Notes: generated by a model from the letters alone, not told the origin. A stretch of DNA of 64,000 bases from Kitasatospora phosalacinea (GCF_000716545.1 NZ_JNWZ01000034.1:1-64000); one strand, 5' to 3'. Counted from the first letter of the stretch, positions 33,471-41,210 are shown. Translations and numbers: made by a program.

Positions 33471-33902
33471 ATGCGAGCAGTGGTGCAGCGGGTCGCCGGG
33501 GCGGCCGTGACGGTGGACGGCGAGACGGTCGGCGCGATCGAGGGGCCCGGCCTGTGCGTCCTGGTCGGCGCCACCCACGAGGACACCCCGGCCCGCGCCG
33601 CCCAACTGGCCCGCAAGCTCTGGACGCTGCGGCTGTTCCCGGGCAGCCCCGAGCGGTCCTGCTCGGAGCTCGGCGCCCCGCTGCTGGTGATCAGCCAGTT
33701 CACCCTCTACGGCGACGCCCGCAAGGGCCGCCGCCCCACCTGGAACGCCGCCGCGCCCGGCCCGGTCGCCGAACCGCTGGTGGACGCGGTGGTCGCCGAG
33801 CTGCGGGCGCTGGGCGCGAAGGTGGAGACCGGACGGTTCGGCGCCGACATGAAGGTGTCGCTGGTGAACGACGGGCCGTTCACCGTCCTGCTGGAGGTCT
33901 GA
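33471..33902 (+). CDS. dtd: D-aminoacyl-tRNA deacylase
   Basis: It removes D-amino acids (and glycine from tRNA-Ala) mischarged on tRNA, protecting translation. The 143-residue protein has the N-terminal [18 protein letters not shown], the substrate motif [17 protein letters not shown] (about 78-94) and the C-terminal GxPxT-type loop [11 protein letters not shown] (about 133-143). All are intact. ATG at 33471 matches the family N-terminus; a -10-like CACAAT just upstream indicates a leaderless message. It converges on ygfZ with only three bases between stops. Confidence 0.95.
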   Translation: MRAVVQRVAGAAVTVDGETVGAIEGPGLCVLVGATHEDTPARAAQLARKLWTLRLFPGSPERSCSELGAPLLVISQFTLYGDARKGRRPTWNAAAPGPVAEPLVDAVVAELRALGAKVETGRFGADMKVSLVNDGPFTVLLEV

Positions 33903-33905
33903 CCC

Positions 33906-34862
33906 CTAGGCGGGAACGATCACGTCCTGGGTGCCGGGGACGCCGTCGGCCAGCAGCAGTGCGTCCACCGGGGTGTTGCGCTTGACCAGGGCCAGCGCGA
34001 TCGGGCCCAGCTCGTGGTGCCGGGCCGAGGAGGTGACGAAGCCGACCGGCCGCTCCTGGCCCGCGACCCGGACCTCGGTGCCGTGCGCGGGCAGCTTCTC
34101 CTCGGTGCCGTCCAGGTGCAGGAAGACCAGCCGGCGCGGCGGCCGGCCCAGGTTGTGCACCCGGGCGACCGTCTCCTGGCCGCGGTAGCAGCCCTTCTGC
34201 AGGTGCACGGCGCTGCCCAGCCAGTCCACCTCGTGCGGGATGGTGCGGTGGTCGGTCTCGAAGCCGAGCCGCGGCCGGTGCCCCTCGATCCGCAGCGCCT
34301 CGTACGCCCAGACGCCCGCCGCCGGGCCGAACTCCTCGGCGGCCGCGGCGAGTTCGGCGCGCGGCAGGAACACGTCCCGGCCCCAGGGGAGTTCGCGCAC
34401 GGCGGCGGCCCGCTCGGCCGGGGCGGTGGAGCCGGCCGGCAGGAACACCACGGCGTACCGCTCGGTGGCGTCGGCGACCTCGACCCGGTTCCAGAACTTC
34501 ATCGACTCCAGGTACGCCACCAGGGCGGGCGCGCCGCCCGGCTCGACGTGGATCCAGGTGGTCTCCCCGTCGTCGACCAGGTAGAGCGCGTGCTCCACGT
34601 GCCCGTTCGGGGAGAGCACCAGCGCCTCGGTGGCCCGCTGCGGCGGCAGTTCGCTGACGTGCTGGGTGAGCAGCAGGTGCAGCCAGCTCAGCCGGTCCGG
34701 GCCGGTCGCGGTGATCACGCCGCGGTGCGACAGGTCCACGAAGCCGCGCCCGGCGGCCAGCGCGCGCTGCTCGCGGAACAGGTCGCCGTAGTGGGCGGCG
34801 ACCCCCTCGTCGGGACCTTCGGCCGGGACGGCGCCGGGCAGGGCAAGCAGCGGACTCTTCAT
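33906..34862 (-). CDS. ygfZ: Folate-binding YgfZ/GcvT-like protein
   Basis: A 318-residue tetrahydrofolate-binding protein of the YgfZ (IBA57) family, which supports assembly or repair of certain iron-sulfur enzymes. It keeps the GcvT fold, and the family motif KGCYRGQETVARVHNLG (about 232-248) contains the functional cysteine. Early segments (GFVDLSHRGVITATGPDRLSWLH) resemble aminomethyltransferases, but the glycine-cleavage active site is lacking. The gene starts ten bases after the nur stop on the same strand, so they likely form an operon. Confidence 0.93.
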   Translation of the reverse strand: MKSPLLALPGAVPAEGPDEGVAAHYGDLFREQRALAAGRGFVDLSHRGVITATGPDRLSWLHLLLTQHVSELPPQRATEALVLSPNGHVEHALYLVDDGETTWIHVEPGGAPALVAYLESMKFWNRVEVADATERYAVVFLPAGSTAPAERAAAVRELPWGRDVFLPRAELAAAAEEFGPAAGVWAYEALRIEGHRPRLGFETDHRTIPHEVDWLGSAVHLQKGCYRGQETVARVHNLGRPPRRLVFLHLDGTEEKLPAHGTEVRVAGQERPVGFVTSSARHHELGPIALALVKRNTPVDALLLADGVPGTQDVIVPA

Positions 34863-34872
34863 ACCCGCCAGC

Positions 34873-35319
34873 TTACGGCCGGCCGTCCGCCAGCTTGGCG
34901 GTGCAGTCCGCGCAGCGGCCGAAGATGGCGAAGTGCTTGAGGTCGGTGTCGAAGCCGTGCTCGGTGCGCAGGCTGTCGATCAGCGGGGCGGCGATCGCGG
35001 TGTCGGTCTCGGTGACCTTGTCGCAGTCCCGGCAGACCAGGTGCAGGTGGGTGTGCCGGCCCGCCAGGTGGTAGGTGGGGGCGCCGTGGCCCAGGTGGGC
35101 GTGCGAGACCAGGCCGAGCTCCTCCAGCAGCTCCAGCGTCCGGTAGACGGTGGAGATGTTGACGCCGCTGGCGGTCTTGCGGACTTGGCCGAGGATCTCG
35201 TCCGGCGTCGCGTGGTCGAGCACGTCGACGGCCTCCAGCACCAGCTGGCGCTGCGGGGTCAGCCGGTAGCCGCGCTCGCGCAGGTCGGCTTTCCAGTCGG
35301 TCGTCTCGCTGTTCGCCAC
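34873..35319 (-). CDS. nur: Fur-family regulator, probable nickel-responsive Nur
   Basis: A 148-residue metal-dependent repressor. The winged helix (about 10-85) has RGYRLTPQRQLVLEAVDVL and SGVNISTVYRTLELLEELGLVSHAHLGHGAPTYHL. The dimerisation/metal domain shows HTHLHLVCRDC, HGFDTDLKHFAIFGRCADC with the two CxxC pairs. The sequence closely resembles my memory of S. coelicolor Nur (SCO4179), which represses nickel uptake and the iron superoxide dismutase gene when nickel is plentiful. Metal specificity is inferred from that resemblance. The GTG start has GGGA five bases upstream. Confidence 0.85.
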   Translation of the reverse strand: MANSETTDWKADLRERGYRLTPQRQLVLEAVDVLDHATPDEILGQVRKTASGVNISTVYRTLELLEELGLVSHAHLGHGAPTYHLAGRHTHLHLVCRDCDKVTETDTAIAAPLIDSLRTEHGFDTDLKHFAIFGRCADCTAKLADGRP

Positions 35320-35404
35320 GTGTGTCCCTGCCCGGTGAGAGGTCGTGCGACAAGTGTAGGGACCGACCGACCGGTCGGCCCCTACCCGTGCGTGGGCGAT
35401 CGGG

Positions 35405-35989
35405 TCAGCGGAAGAACGCGATCCCGTCGTCCGGCAGGTCGTTGATGTCGTTGATCAGCTGCGCCGGGTTGAGCACCTTCTTCAGCTGCGCCGACATGTA
35501 CGGCCGCAGCGGCACCTCGGGGGCGGCCTTCTCGCCGACCCACAGCAGCTCGTCCTTGACCAGGCCGTACAGCCGCTTGCCGCCGCTGTAGGGGGCCGCG
35601 CCCTCGATCCGGGCGACCGCGTCGGTGGCCAGGTCGATCTGCGGCTTGCCGTCGTGCAGCTTGCCGTACCAGATCTCCACGGTGCCGTCGTCGCGGACCG
35701 AGGAGACCTCGATCTCGCGCTCGCCGCTGGTGCCGTGCTGGTTGCTGGTGACCCGCCAGAAGGAGTGCTCGGTCTCCAGCGGGCGGACCTTCTCGCCCTG
35801 CTCGTCCAGCACCCAGGTGCGGGAGCGGAACTCCAGGAAGGGACGGCCGTCGTGCCGGAAGACGATCTCCTGGCCGAAGTTGCACTTCTCGCTGCCCGGG
35901 AAGTCGTGGACGCCCGCGCCCTCCCAGGTGCCGAGGAGGAAGGCGAGCGGGACGACGTCGCGGTGGAGGTCGGAAGGAATCTCGATCAT
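35405..35989 (-). CDS. Nitrobindin-like heme-binding beta-barrel protein
   Basis: A 194-residue protein of the nitrobindin/THAP4-like (DUF1794) family, a ten-stranded barrel that binds ferric heme and reacts with nitric oxide or peroxynitrite. The signature GxWxGxG appears as LGTWEGAGV (about 19-27). FRHDGRPFLEFRSRTWV and REIEVSSVRDDGTVEIWYGKL are barrel strands, and the C-terminal half carries the region where heme-ligand histidines occur in relatives. I cannot assign the proximal histidine with certainty. The start is ATG. It lies 85 bases upstream of nur on the same strand. Confidence 0.85.
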   Translation of the reverse strand: MIEIPSDLHRDVVPLAFLLGTWEGAGVHDFPGSEKCNFGQEIVFRHDGRPFLEFRSRTWVLDEQGEKVRPLETEHSFWRVTSNQHGTSGEREIEVSSVRDDGTVEIWYGKLHDGKPQIDLATDAVARIEGAAPYSGGKRLYGLVKDELLWVGEKAAPEVPLRPYMSAQLKKVLNPAQLINDINDLPDDGIAFFR

Positions 35990-36040
35990 GGTCCTGGCTG
36001 GTGTCGTCGGACGGTTACCGGGTCAACCGTACGGCAGTCG

Positions 36041-36148
36041 TCAGCGCTGGCCCTGGTAGAGCTTCATGACGGAGAAGATGGCGAACCAGGTGATCAGCAC
36101 GGCCATCAGAGCCAGCAGGCTGTCGAAGAAGATCTCAAGACCGGACAC
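36041..36148 (-). CDS. 35-residue single-helix membrane peptide
   Basis: A very short gene: VSGLEIFFDSLLALMAVLI followed by TWFAIFSVMKLYQGQR. The hydrophobic core (about 6-29) forms one membrane helix with an aromatic-rich end and a short basic tail. The GTG start has GGAG six bases upstream, a good site. It sits between the nitrobindin-like gene and the divergent DsrE gene. Similar small membrane proteins occur at this locus in streptomycetes as far as I recall. Function unknown. Confidence 0.65.
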   Translation of the reverse strand: MSGLEIFFDSLLALMAVLITWFAIFSVMKLYQGQR

Positions 36149-36230
36149 GGTGCGCTCCAGGGGCGGGTTCGACGGGCTGTGGTACGGCGCGAGTCTATCC
36201 GGCGACCCCCGCGCCCGTAGTCTCTGGGGC

Positions 36231-36593
36231 ATGTCGAAGAAGCTGGTCATCAAGGTCACCGCCGGTGCGGACGCCCCGGAACGCTGCTCGCAGGCCTTCA
36301 CGGTCGCCTCGGTCGCCGTCGCCAGCGGCGTGCCGGTCTCGCTCTGGCTGACCGGGGAGTCCGCCTGGTTCGCCCTGCCGGGGAGGGCCGCCGAGTTCGA
36401 GCTGCCGCACTCGGCGCCGCTGCCGGACCTGCTGGAGGCCGTCCTGGCGGGCGGGAGCGTCACCCTGTGCACCCAGTGCGCGGCGCGCCGGGACATCGCG
36501 CAGGCCGACGTGATCGAGGGGGTGCGGATCGCCGGCGCGCAGGTGTTCCTGTCCGAGGTGATGGCGGACGACGCCAGGGCGCTGGTCTACTGA
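36231..36593 (+). CDS. DsrE/DsrF-like family protein
   Basis: A 120-residue protein with the DsrE-like fold: KKLVIKVTAGADAPERCSQAFTVA at the N-terminus, VPVSLWLTGESAWFALPG, and a cysteine pair in SVTLCTQCAARR followed by GVRIAGAQVFLSEVMAD. DsrE-type proteins relay sulfur or regulate sulfur metabolism, and the CxxC could carry a persulfide. The nearby sulfurtransferase and sulfur-carrier genes support this. TAGTCT about eight bases before the ATG is -10-like, suggesting a leaderless message. Its 3' end overlaps the convergent DUF3099 gene by seven bases. Confidence 0.85.
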   Translation: MSKKLVIKVTAGADAPERCSQAFTVASVAVASGVPVSLWLTGESAWFALPGRAAEFELPHSAPLPDLLEAVLAGGSVTLCTQCAARRDIAQADVIEGVRIAGAQVFLSEVMADDARALVY

Positions 36594-36868
36594 CGCCCGT
36601 CCGGGGGCTCGCGGTCCGGCCGGTCCCGGTCGTGGCCGGGCTGCTCCCAGCGCGGGTCGTCCCAGCGCGGGTCGTTCCACCAGTCGTCGTCCCGGTCCCG
36701 CTTGTTGGCGAGGACGGCGGCCACCGGCGGGATCACCATCGCGACCACGCACATGCCGATGGCGGCGCCGACCGACCAGAAGCGCACCACGCCCCAGGCC
36801 AGGACGAACAGCGCCAGGCAGACGCCCATCATCACGAAGTAGCGCACGTGCCGCCGGTGTGCCTGCAC
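36587..36868 (-). CDS. DUF3099 family two-helix membrane protein
   Basis: A 93-residue actinobacterial DUF3099 protein. Two transmembrane helices (about 9-28 and 33-51) are followed by a basic KRDRDD and an unusual tail of repeated Asp/Trp/Pro units (WWNDPRWDDPRWEQP). Function is unknown. The last seven bases overlap the convergent DsrE gene, so antisense transcription between the two is possible. Confidence 0.82.
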   Translation of the reverse strand: MQAHRRHVRYFVMMGVCLALFVLAWGVVRFWSVGAAIGMCVVAMVIPPVAAVLANKRDRDDDWWNDPRWDDPRWEQPGHDRDRPDREPPDGRQ

Positions 36869-36884
36869 CCTTCCAGGGTAGGCC

Positions 36885-36920
36885 GAGGGGCCCGGTCGTC
36901 AGAAGACGTCCGGGCCCCTC
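36885..36920 (-). terminator. Hairpin after the DUF1416 gene
   Basis: Perfect 11-base arms GAGGGGCCCGG and CCGGGCCCCTC (36885-36895 and 36910-36920) with a 14-base loop lie 23 bases beyond the DUF1416 stop, closing the sulfurtransferase operon. Confidence 0.8.
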
Positions 36921-36943
36921 GGCACGCTGCTGCCGCGCGGTCG

Positions 36944-37234
36944 TCAGACCGCGATCGCGACCTCGGTGAACTCGCCCTGGGTGGCGACCACCTGGCGGTC
37001 CACGGTGGCGCCGGGCACCAGGGCCCGCAGCGTCCACTTGCCCGGGCGGGCGAAGAACCGGAACTGCCCGGTCGCCGAGGTCGGGACCTCGGCGGTGAAC
37101 TCGCCGTTCTCGTCGAGGAGCCGCACGTAGCCGTTGACCGGCTCGTCGTTGCGGGTCACCGAACCCTGGATGATCGTCTCGTTGGCCACGTCAACTCCTG
37201 CCAGGTCCGGGCCGCCGGCCTTCGCACCGCACAT
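36944..37234 (-). CDS. DUF1416 protein linked to the sulfurtransferase gene
   Basis: A 96-residue beta-rich protein of the DUF1416 family, which in actinobacteria is almost always next to a CysA-type thiosulfate sulfurtransferase. It begins MCGAKAGGPDL, with a cysteine at position 2, and continues with a fibronectin- or carboxypeptidase-regulatory-like strand pattern (VNGYVRLLDENGEFTAEVP, GQFRFFARPGKWTLRALVPG). The role is unknown; Cys2 could accept sulfur. It starts 39 bases after the sulfurtransferase stop and is followed by a terminator, so the pair is an operon. Confidence 0.88.
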   Translation of the reverse strand: MCGAKAGGPDLAGVDVANETIIQGSVTRNDEPVNGYVRLLDENGEFTAEVPTSATGQFRFFARPGKWTLRALVPGATVDRQVVATQGEFTEVAIAV

Positions 37235-37273
37235 GTCTGTTTCCCTCTTCCTTGCTGTCGCGCGAGCCGGGTC

Positions 37274-38107
37274 TCAGTTGCCGAGCTCGATCGGCACGCC
37301 GACCAGGCTGCCGTACTCGGTCCACGAACCGTCGTAGTTCTTGACGTTCTCCTGGCCGAGCAGCTCGTGCAGCACGAACCAGGTGAGCGCGGAGCGCTCG
37401 CCGATCCGGCAGTACGCGATGGTGTCGGTCGCCAGGTCGACGCCCTCGGCCTCGTAGAGGGCCTTGAGCTCGTCGTCGCTCTTGAAGGTGCCGTCGTCGT
37501 TGGCGTTCTTCGCCCACGGGATGTTCTTGGCGGACGGGACGTGGCCCGGGCGCTGCGACTGCTCCTGCGGGAGGTGGGCCGGGGCGAGCAGCTTGCCGGA
37601 GAACTCGTCGGGCGAGCGGACGTCGACCAGGTTCAGGGTGCCGATCGCGTTGACCACGTCGTCGCGGAAGGCGCGGATCGAGGAGTCGGCCGGCTGCGCG
37701 GTGTACTGGGTGGCGGCCCGCTCGGGCTGCTCGACGACCAGCTCGCGGGAGTCGAGCTCCCACTTCTTGCGGCCGCCGTCCAGCAGGCGGACGTCGCCGT
37801 GGCCGTACAGCTTGAAGTACCAGTAGGCGTAGGACGCGAACCAGTTGTTGTTGCCGCCGTAGAGCACCACGGTGTCGTCGTTGGCGATGCCCTTGGCGGA
37901 CAGCAGCGCCTCGAAGCCGGCCTGGTCGATGAAGTCGCGGCGGACCGGGTCCTGGAGGTCCTTCTTCCAGTCGATCCGGACCGCGTTGCGGATGTGGTTC
38001 TTGTCGTAGGCGGCGGTGTCTTCGTCGACCTCGACGATGACGACCTTCGGGTCGTCCAGGTGCGCCTGGACCCAGTCGGCGTCGACCAGGACGTCGCTGC
38101 GGCTCAT
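37274..38107 (-). CDS. Thiosulfate sulfurtransferase (rhodanese, CysA type)
   Basis: A 277-residue tandem rhodanese that transfers sulfane sulfur from thiosulfate or mercaptopyruvate to acceptors. The inactive N-terminal domain (about 1-130) shows VIVEVDEDTAAYDKNHIRNA; the active C-terminal domain (about 150-277) has the catalytic cysteine loop IAYCRIGERSALT (CRIGER, thiosulfate type). The ATG at 38107 follows GGAGA by seven bases; an ATG four codons upstream is less likely. A 225-base leader separates it from a tiny cysteine-containing leader peptide, suggesting cysteine-dependent attenuation. DUF1416 follows in the operon. Confidence 0.93.
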   Translation of the reverse strand: MSRSDVLVDADWVQAHLDDPKVVIVEVDEDTAAYDKNHIRNAVRIDWKKDLQDPVRRDFIDQAGFEALLSAKGIANDDTVVLYGGNNNWFASYAYWYFKLYGHGDVRLLDGGRKKWELDSRELVVEQPERAATQYTAQPADSSIRAFRDDVVNAIGTLNLVDVRSPDEFSGKLLAPAHLPQEQSQRPGHVPSAKNIPWAKNANDDGTFKSDDELKALYEAEGVDLATDTIAYCRIGERSALTWFVLHELLGQENVKNYDGSWTEYGSLVGVPIELGN

Positions 38108-38332
38108 GTGGTTCTCCATCCGGGGGCGGTTGGCGGAAGGGCTGCTGGAAGGTGTCCGGACCGCACGCGTCCCGCACACCCGTCCGCATGGTGGGACGGG
38201 GAGGGCGCGGCTTCGGCCGGGGTGACTCAGGGGGTGATTTCGTCGCTCCGGACGCACCGGTGCCCGCGGCTACCGGTCAAGCGGCGTCGGAACGGGGCGG
38301 ACGTGCCGGGACTGCGGGGCGCGACCGCCGGG

Positions 38333-38413
38333 TCAGCGCATTCGACACAGGCAGCTCGACACGCGGCAGTGGTCTACCGCCCGCCGCTTCGTGAGGTCCG
38401 CCTGTCGCTTCAT
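38333..38413 (-). CDS. Cysteine-containing leader peptide upstream of the sulfurtransferase gene
   Basis: A 26-residue peptide whose core reads LTKRRAVDHCRVSSCLCRMR, too short to be a normal enzyme. Its three cysteines in nine residues, and the RRxVDxCRVxS pattern, match the putative leader peptides found before cysteine and sulfur genes in streptomycetes, thought to sense cysteinyl-tRNA supply by ribosome stalling. ATG at 38413 lies immediately after the predicted transcription start of a well-spaced promoter, so translation is probably leaderless. The sulfurtransferase start is 225 bases downstream. Confidence 0.8.
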   Translation of the reverse strand: MKRQADLTKRRAVDHCRVSSCLCRMR

Positions 38414-38420
38414 GACGACG

Positions 38421-38449
38421 ATGCTAGGGAACCGGTGGGGGCGCTGTCA
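38421..38449 (-). promoter_or_regulatory. Promoter of the sulfurtransferase operon
   Basis: On the minus strand, TGACAG (38444-38449) and TAGCAT (38421-38426) are separated by exactly 17 bp, the ideal spacing for the vegetative sigma factor. The start would fall about 38414, next to the leader-peptide ATG. Just upstream, TCGGATG and CATCCGA (38458-38464 and 38477-38483) form an inverted repeat that could be an operator. Confidence 0.7.
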
Positions 38450-38640
38450 TCATCGTGTCGGATGCTGAGACTCGATCATCCGAATATTGGGATTTCCCGG
38501 TTTTCGCTCGCGCGCCGCTCGGCCCGGACCCCGTGCGGGGACCGGGCGAGCGGGCGATCCGGGACGTTCCGGCACCCGGCCTGGACAGCTCGTCTCGCCC
38601 AGCGGACGGCCGGACGGCCTGACGCCGGGGCTCGGTGGAC

Positions 38641-39309
38641 CTAGTGGCCGAGCCTGGTGCCGGGGGCGAGGGTGAAGCGCAGCCGGACCCCGTCCGGCTC
38701 CGGGGTGGCCTCGGAGAGCGAGAGGCCGGTCGGCAGGCCGGTCAGGGCGAACCGGCGGGGCTTCAGCAGGTCTCCGGCCAGGCCGTTCAACTTGGCCGCC
38801 ACGCCGTTGAGTTCGAAGCCGTCCACCACCACGTCCGCACCCTCGCTGCGCAGCTTGCCCTCGACCGTGACGCCGGCCACCGAGGTCTTCACCTTGCCCG
38901 GGCCGGCGTACTGCAGGACGATCTGCCCGCCCGCCACGAACTTCGACAGGTCCTGGTACGAGATCACGCCCTGGCCGTCGCCGCGCCCGACCGTGACGCC
39001 CCGGTAGGAGTCGGTGAACTTCACGTCGGACATGTTCGCCCTGAAGGAGTGCACCGTGACGGTCTGCCTCCCGTCGGTCACGGTCATGCCGTCCGAGCTC
39101 ATCGTGACCTTGTCCAGCTCGCCGGCCAGCGCGCCGGTCAGGAACGGGAAGTCGTCGATCTCGACGTCCGGCCTGCTGGTCATCCACCCGGAGGAGACGG
39201 CCGCGTCCGCCGCCTGGTCCTCCGCGACCCCGACGGCGATCCGGTCGGCGCCGACCAGCAGGCCGCCCACCACCCCGAGGCCGATCAACAGCTTCACCGA
39301 GCCATGCAT
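38641..39309 (-). CDS. DUF2993 (LmeA-like) envelope lipid-binding protein
   Basis: A 222-residue protein with one N-terminal signal/anchor helix (about 5-22, KLLIGLGVVGGLLVGADRIA) and a DUF2993 domain covering the rest (RPDVEIDDFPFLTGALAGELDKVTM, GVISYQDLSKFV, VDGFELNGVAAKL, LPTGLSLSEATPEPDGVRL). DUF2993 folds as a BPI/TULIP-like lipid-binding barrel; mycobacterial LmeA binds phosphoinositides and affects lipomannan. A role in envelope lipid handling is inferred. The start is ATG. It lies upstream of the sulfur operon with its own 227-base downstream spacer, so it need not be co-regulated. Confidence 0.87.
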   Translation of the reverse strand: MHGSVKLLIGLGVVGGLLVGADRIAVGVAEDQAADAAVSSGWMTSRPDVEIDDFPFLTGALAGELDKVTMSSDGMTVTDGRQTVTVHSFRANMSDVKFTDSYRGVTVGRGDGQGVISYQDLSKFVAGGQIVLQYAGPGKVKTSVAGVTVEGKLRSEGADVVVDGFELNGVAAKLNGLAGDLLKPRRFALTGLPTGLSLSEATPEPDGVRLRFTLAPGTRLGH

Positions 39310-39431
39310 CGCACTCCCCCTGAGACGTTCGGTCCGGAGGCAGTTCGAAGACGAATGACTTCCGGGCTACGGACATAGGGACGATCGCACGCGTGCCCCA
39401 GTTCCGGAACGCCACCCGGGTGAACCGGTGA

Positions 39432-39737
39432 TCAGCCTCCGGCGAACGGCGGCAGCACCTCCACCGTCCAGCCCTCGGACAGCACCACCCCGGCGGCCTC
39501 CCGGCCGCCCGTCTGCTCGCCGTCCAACAGGAACGAACACACCGCCAGCAGCCGCAGCAGCTCCGGCCGGTCGGCGTGCGCGGCCCGCACCTCGGCCAGC
39601 GCCCCGGCCAGCGTGGCGGCCTCGAAGCGCTCCTCGGCCCGGCCCGCCGCGGACTTGGCGGCGGCCCAGTAGCGGACCGTCCCGCTCACCCGCACGGGTG
39701 ATCCGGCGGTGCTGCGGGCATCGGCGGTCGCGGTCAC
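39432..39737 (-). CDS. MoaD/ThiS-family sulfur-carrier protein
   Basis: A 101-residue ubiquitin-like sulfur carrier ending in the di-glycine (PPFAGG) that is adenylated and thiocarboxylated. The fold is seen in GTVRYWAAAKSAAGRAEERFEA, LAGALAEVRAAH and LLDGEQTGGREAAGVVLSEGWTVEVLPP. It could supply sulfur for molybdopterin, thiamine or cysteine synthesis; the nearby sulfurtransferase favours a general sulfur-relay role. The GTG start has GAGAGGGG about five bases upstream. It is divergent from glnR across a 593-base gap. Confidence 0.85.
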   Translation of the reverse strand: MTATADARSTAGSPVRVSGTVRYWAAAKSAAGRAEERFEAATLAGALAEVRAAHADRPELLRLLAVCSFLLDGEQTGGREAAGVVLSEGWTVEVLPPFAGG

Positions 39738-40330
39738 GGCAACCCCTCTCGACTGTCCTCGCCCGGTACGGCGGCCGGCCCGGTGCCGGCCGGCCCACCC
39801 GTGGAACGGGGTACACGTACGGTGCGGCCGGTGCGGCCCCCATCATCGCCCGCACCCCCCACCCGGAGGCAACCACCCGGGCCCGCGGCGCCCCCGCGCG
39901 CCGCCCCGGCCCGCCGCCCGGAGCCCGGATCGACCCCGCGCGCCCCGCTCGCGCCTCTCCCCAGGCCACGGTCGGTCGGCTATTCTCGGTTCCGTGAGGG
40001 ATCCGGGCAGAGTCGCCCCCGGGTCCTTTTGTGCTTTCAGGACGCCGTACGGACGTTCTTGCGAACGGTGCACCACCCGCACCCGCCGCCGGAGCGCCCC
40101 CGCCGCCGGCCGCACGACGAGGTGCGCAGCCGGCGGGACAGACCGGAGGGTACGCCGATGGACGAGGTACCAGCGGGACGCCAGGGGTTGCGGGACCCCG
40201 GGCGGGCAACCGCCGCCCCGTCCGTCGACGCGCCCGTCGGCCCTGTCGGCGCTCCCCCACCCTGTACCGTTGCCGCCACCCTCCCCCGGCGGCCGCGACC
40301 GCGACGACCCGGAAAGGGGACTAACCGGGT
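39738..40330. other. Long divergent region between the sulfur-carrier gene and glnR
   Basis: About 590 bases without a certain gene. It contains TATTCT (39981-39986) as a possible -10, a hairpin followed by TTTT (39999-40030), and a small frame with a strong ribosome-binding site that overlaps the glnR start (listed separately). glnR's long leader may therefore be regulatory. No GlnR-box is obvious to me. Confidence 0.5.
39999..40030 (+). terminator. Intrinsic terminator-like hairpin in the glnR leader
   Basis: GGATCCGGG (39999-40007) pairs with CCCGGGTCC (40018-40026), with one G-U pair, and is followed directly by TTTT (40027-40030). T-runs after hairpins are rare in this window. It lies about 300 bases before glnR and just after a TATTCT -10-like element, so it could end a short leader RNA or attenuate glnR. 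Confidence 0.5.
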
Positions 40331-40334
40331 ATGA
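40158..40334 (+). CDS. Possible 58-residue upstream frame coupled to glnR
   Basis: An ATG at 40158 is preceded by GGAGGG at seven to eight bases, a near-perfect ribosome-binding site. The frame runs to a TGA at 40332-40334 that overlaps the glnR ATG as ATGA, the classic coupling arrangement. The peptide (starting [15 protein letters not shown], ending RPGKGTNRV) is Pro/Arg-rich and unrecognised. Third-position GC is about three quarters, lower than in certain genes here, so it may be a regulatory leader frame or a chance frame. Confidence 0.4.
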   Translation: MDEVPAGRQGLRDPGRATAAPSVDAPVGPVGAPPPCTVAATLPRRPRPRRPGKGTNRV

Positions 40335-41062
40335 GTTCACTGCTCCTGCTGACCAACGCCCTGCAACCCTCCGCCGAGGTGCTGCCCGCCCTCGGGCTGC
40401 TCCTGCACAGCGTCCGGGTGGCCCCCGCCGAGGGGTCCGCCCTGGTCGACACGCCCAGCGCCGACGTGATCCTGGTCGACGGCCGGCGCGACCTGCCGCA
40501 GATCCGCAGCCTGTGCCAGCTGCTGCGCTCCACCGGCATCGGCAGCCCGCTGATCCTGGTGGTCACCGAGGGCGGCCTGGCCGCCGTCACCGCCGACTGG
40601 GGCGTCGACGACGTGCTGCTCGACACCGCCGGACCGGCCGAGGTCGAGGCCCGGCTGCGGCTCGCCCTCGGCCGGCTGAACGCGACCGCCGACGACAGCC
40701 CGATGGAGATCCGCAACGGCGACCTCTCGGTCGACGAGGCCACCTACTCCGCCAAGCTCAAGGGCCGCGTCCTCGACCTCACCTTCAAGGAGTTCGAGCT
40801 GCTCAAGTACCTGGCCCAGCACCCCGGCCGGGTCTTCACCCGGGCCCAGCTGCTCCAGGAGGTGTGGGGCTACGACTACTTCGGCGGCACCCGCACCGTG
40901 GACGTCCACGTCCGCCGACTGCGCGCCAAACTCGGCGTCGAGAACGAGCAGTTGATCGGCACCGTGCGCAACGTCGGCTACCGCTTCGTGGTGCCCGAGC
41001 GCCCCGAGAAGGGCACCGACCGGGCCGAGCAGAACCGCACCGGCGCACGGCAGGAGCACTGA
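40331..41062 (+). CDS. glnR: Orphan OmpR-type regulator GlnR of nitrogen metabolism
   Basis: GlnR is the global nitrogen regulator of actinomycetes, controlling glnA, amtB, nitrate/nitrite and urease genes. The 243 residues comprise an atypical receiver domain (about 1-115), with [12 protein letters not shown] around the conserved Asp but without a normal phosphorylation pocket, and a winged-helix DNA-binding domain (about 135-225; [55 protein letters not shown]). There is no partner kinase next to it, as expected. The sequence closely matches S. coelicolor GlnR (SCO4159) as I remember it. The ATG overlaps the stop of a possible upstream frame. Confidence 0.95.
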   Translation: MSSLLLLTNALQPSAEVLPALGLLLHSVRVAPAEGSALVDTPSADVILVDGRRDLPQIRSLCQLLRSTGIGSPLILVVTEGGLAAVTADWGVDDVLLDTAGPAEVEARLRLALGRLNATADDSPMEIRNGDLSVDEATYSAKLKGRVLDLTFKEFELLKYLAQHPGRVFTRAQLLQEVWGYDYFGGTRTVDVHVRRLRAKLGVENEQLIGTVRNVGYRFVVPERPEKGTDRAEQNRTGARQEH

Positions 41063-41210
41063 CGGACGGCCGGGCGGGCCGCACCTCGCGCGCACTCGCC
41101 CGGCCCCGCGGGGACACTCGCCCGGCTTTGCCCGGATCGGTCCCGAAAGCGCCGTCCCACCAGGTGTCACCCCGGGCCGGAGCGCCGAACCACCCGCGTA
41201 GACTCCCCCC

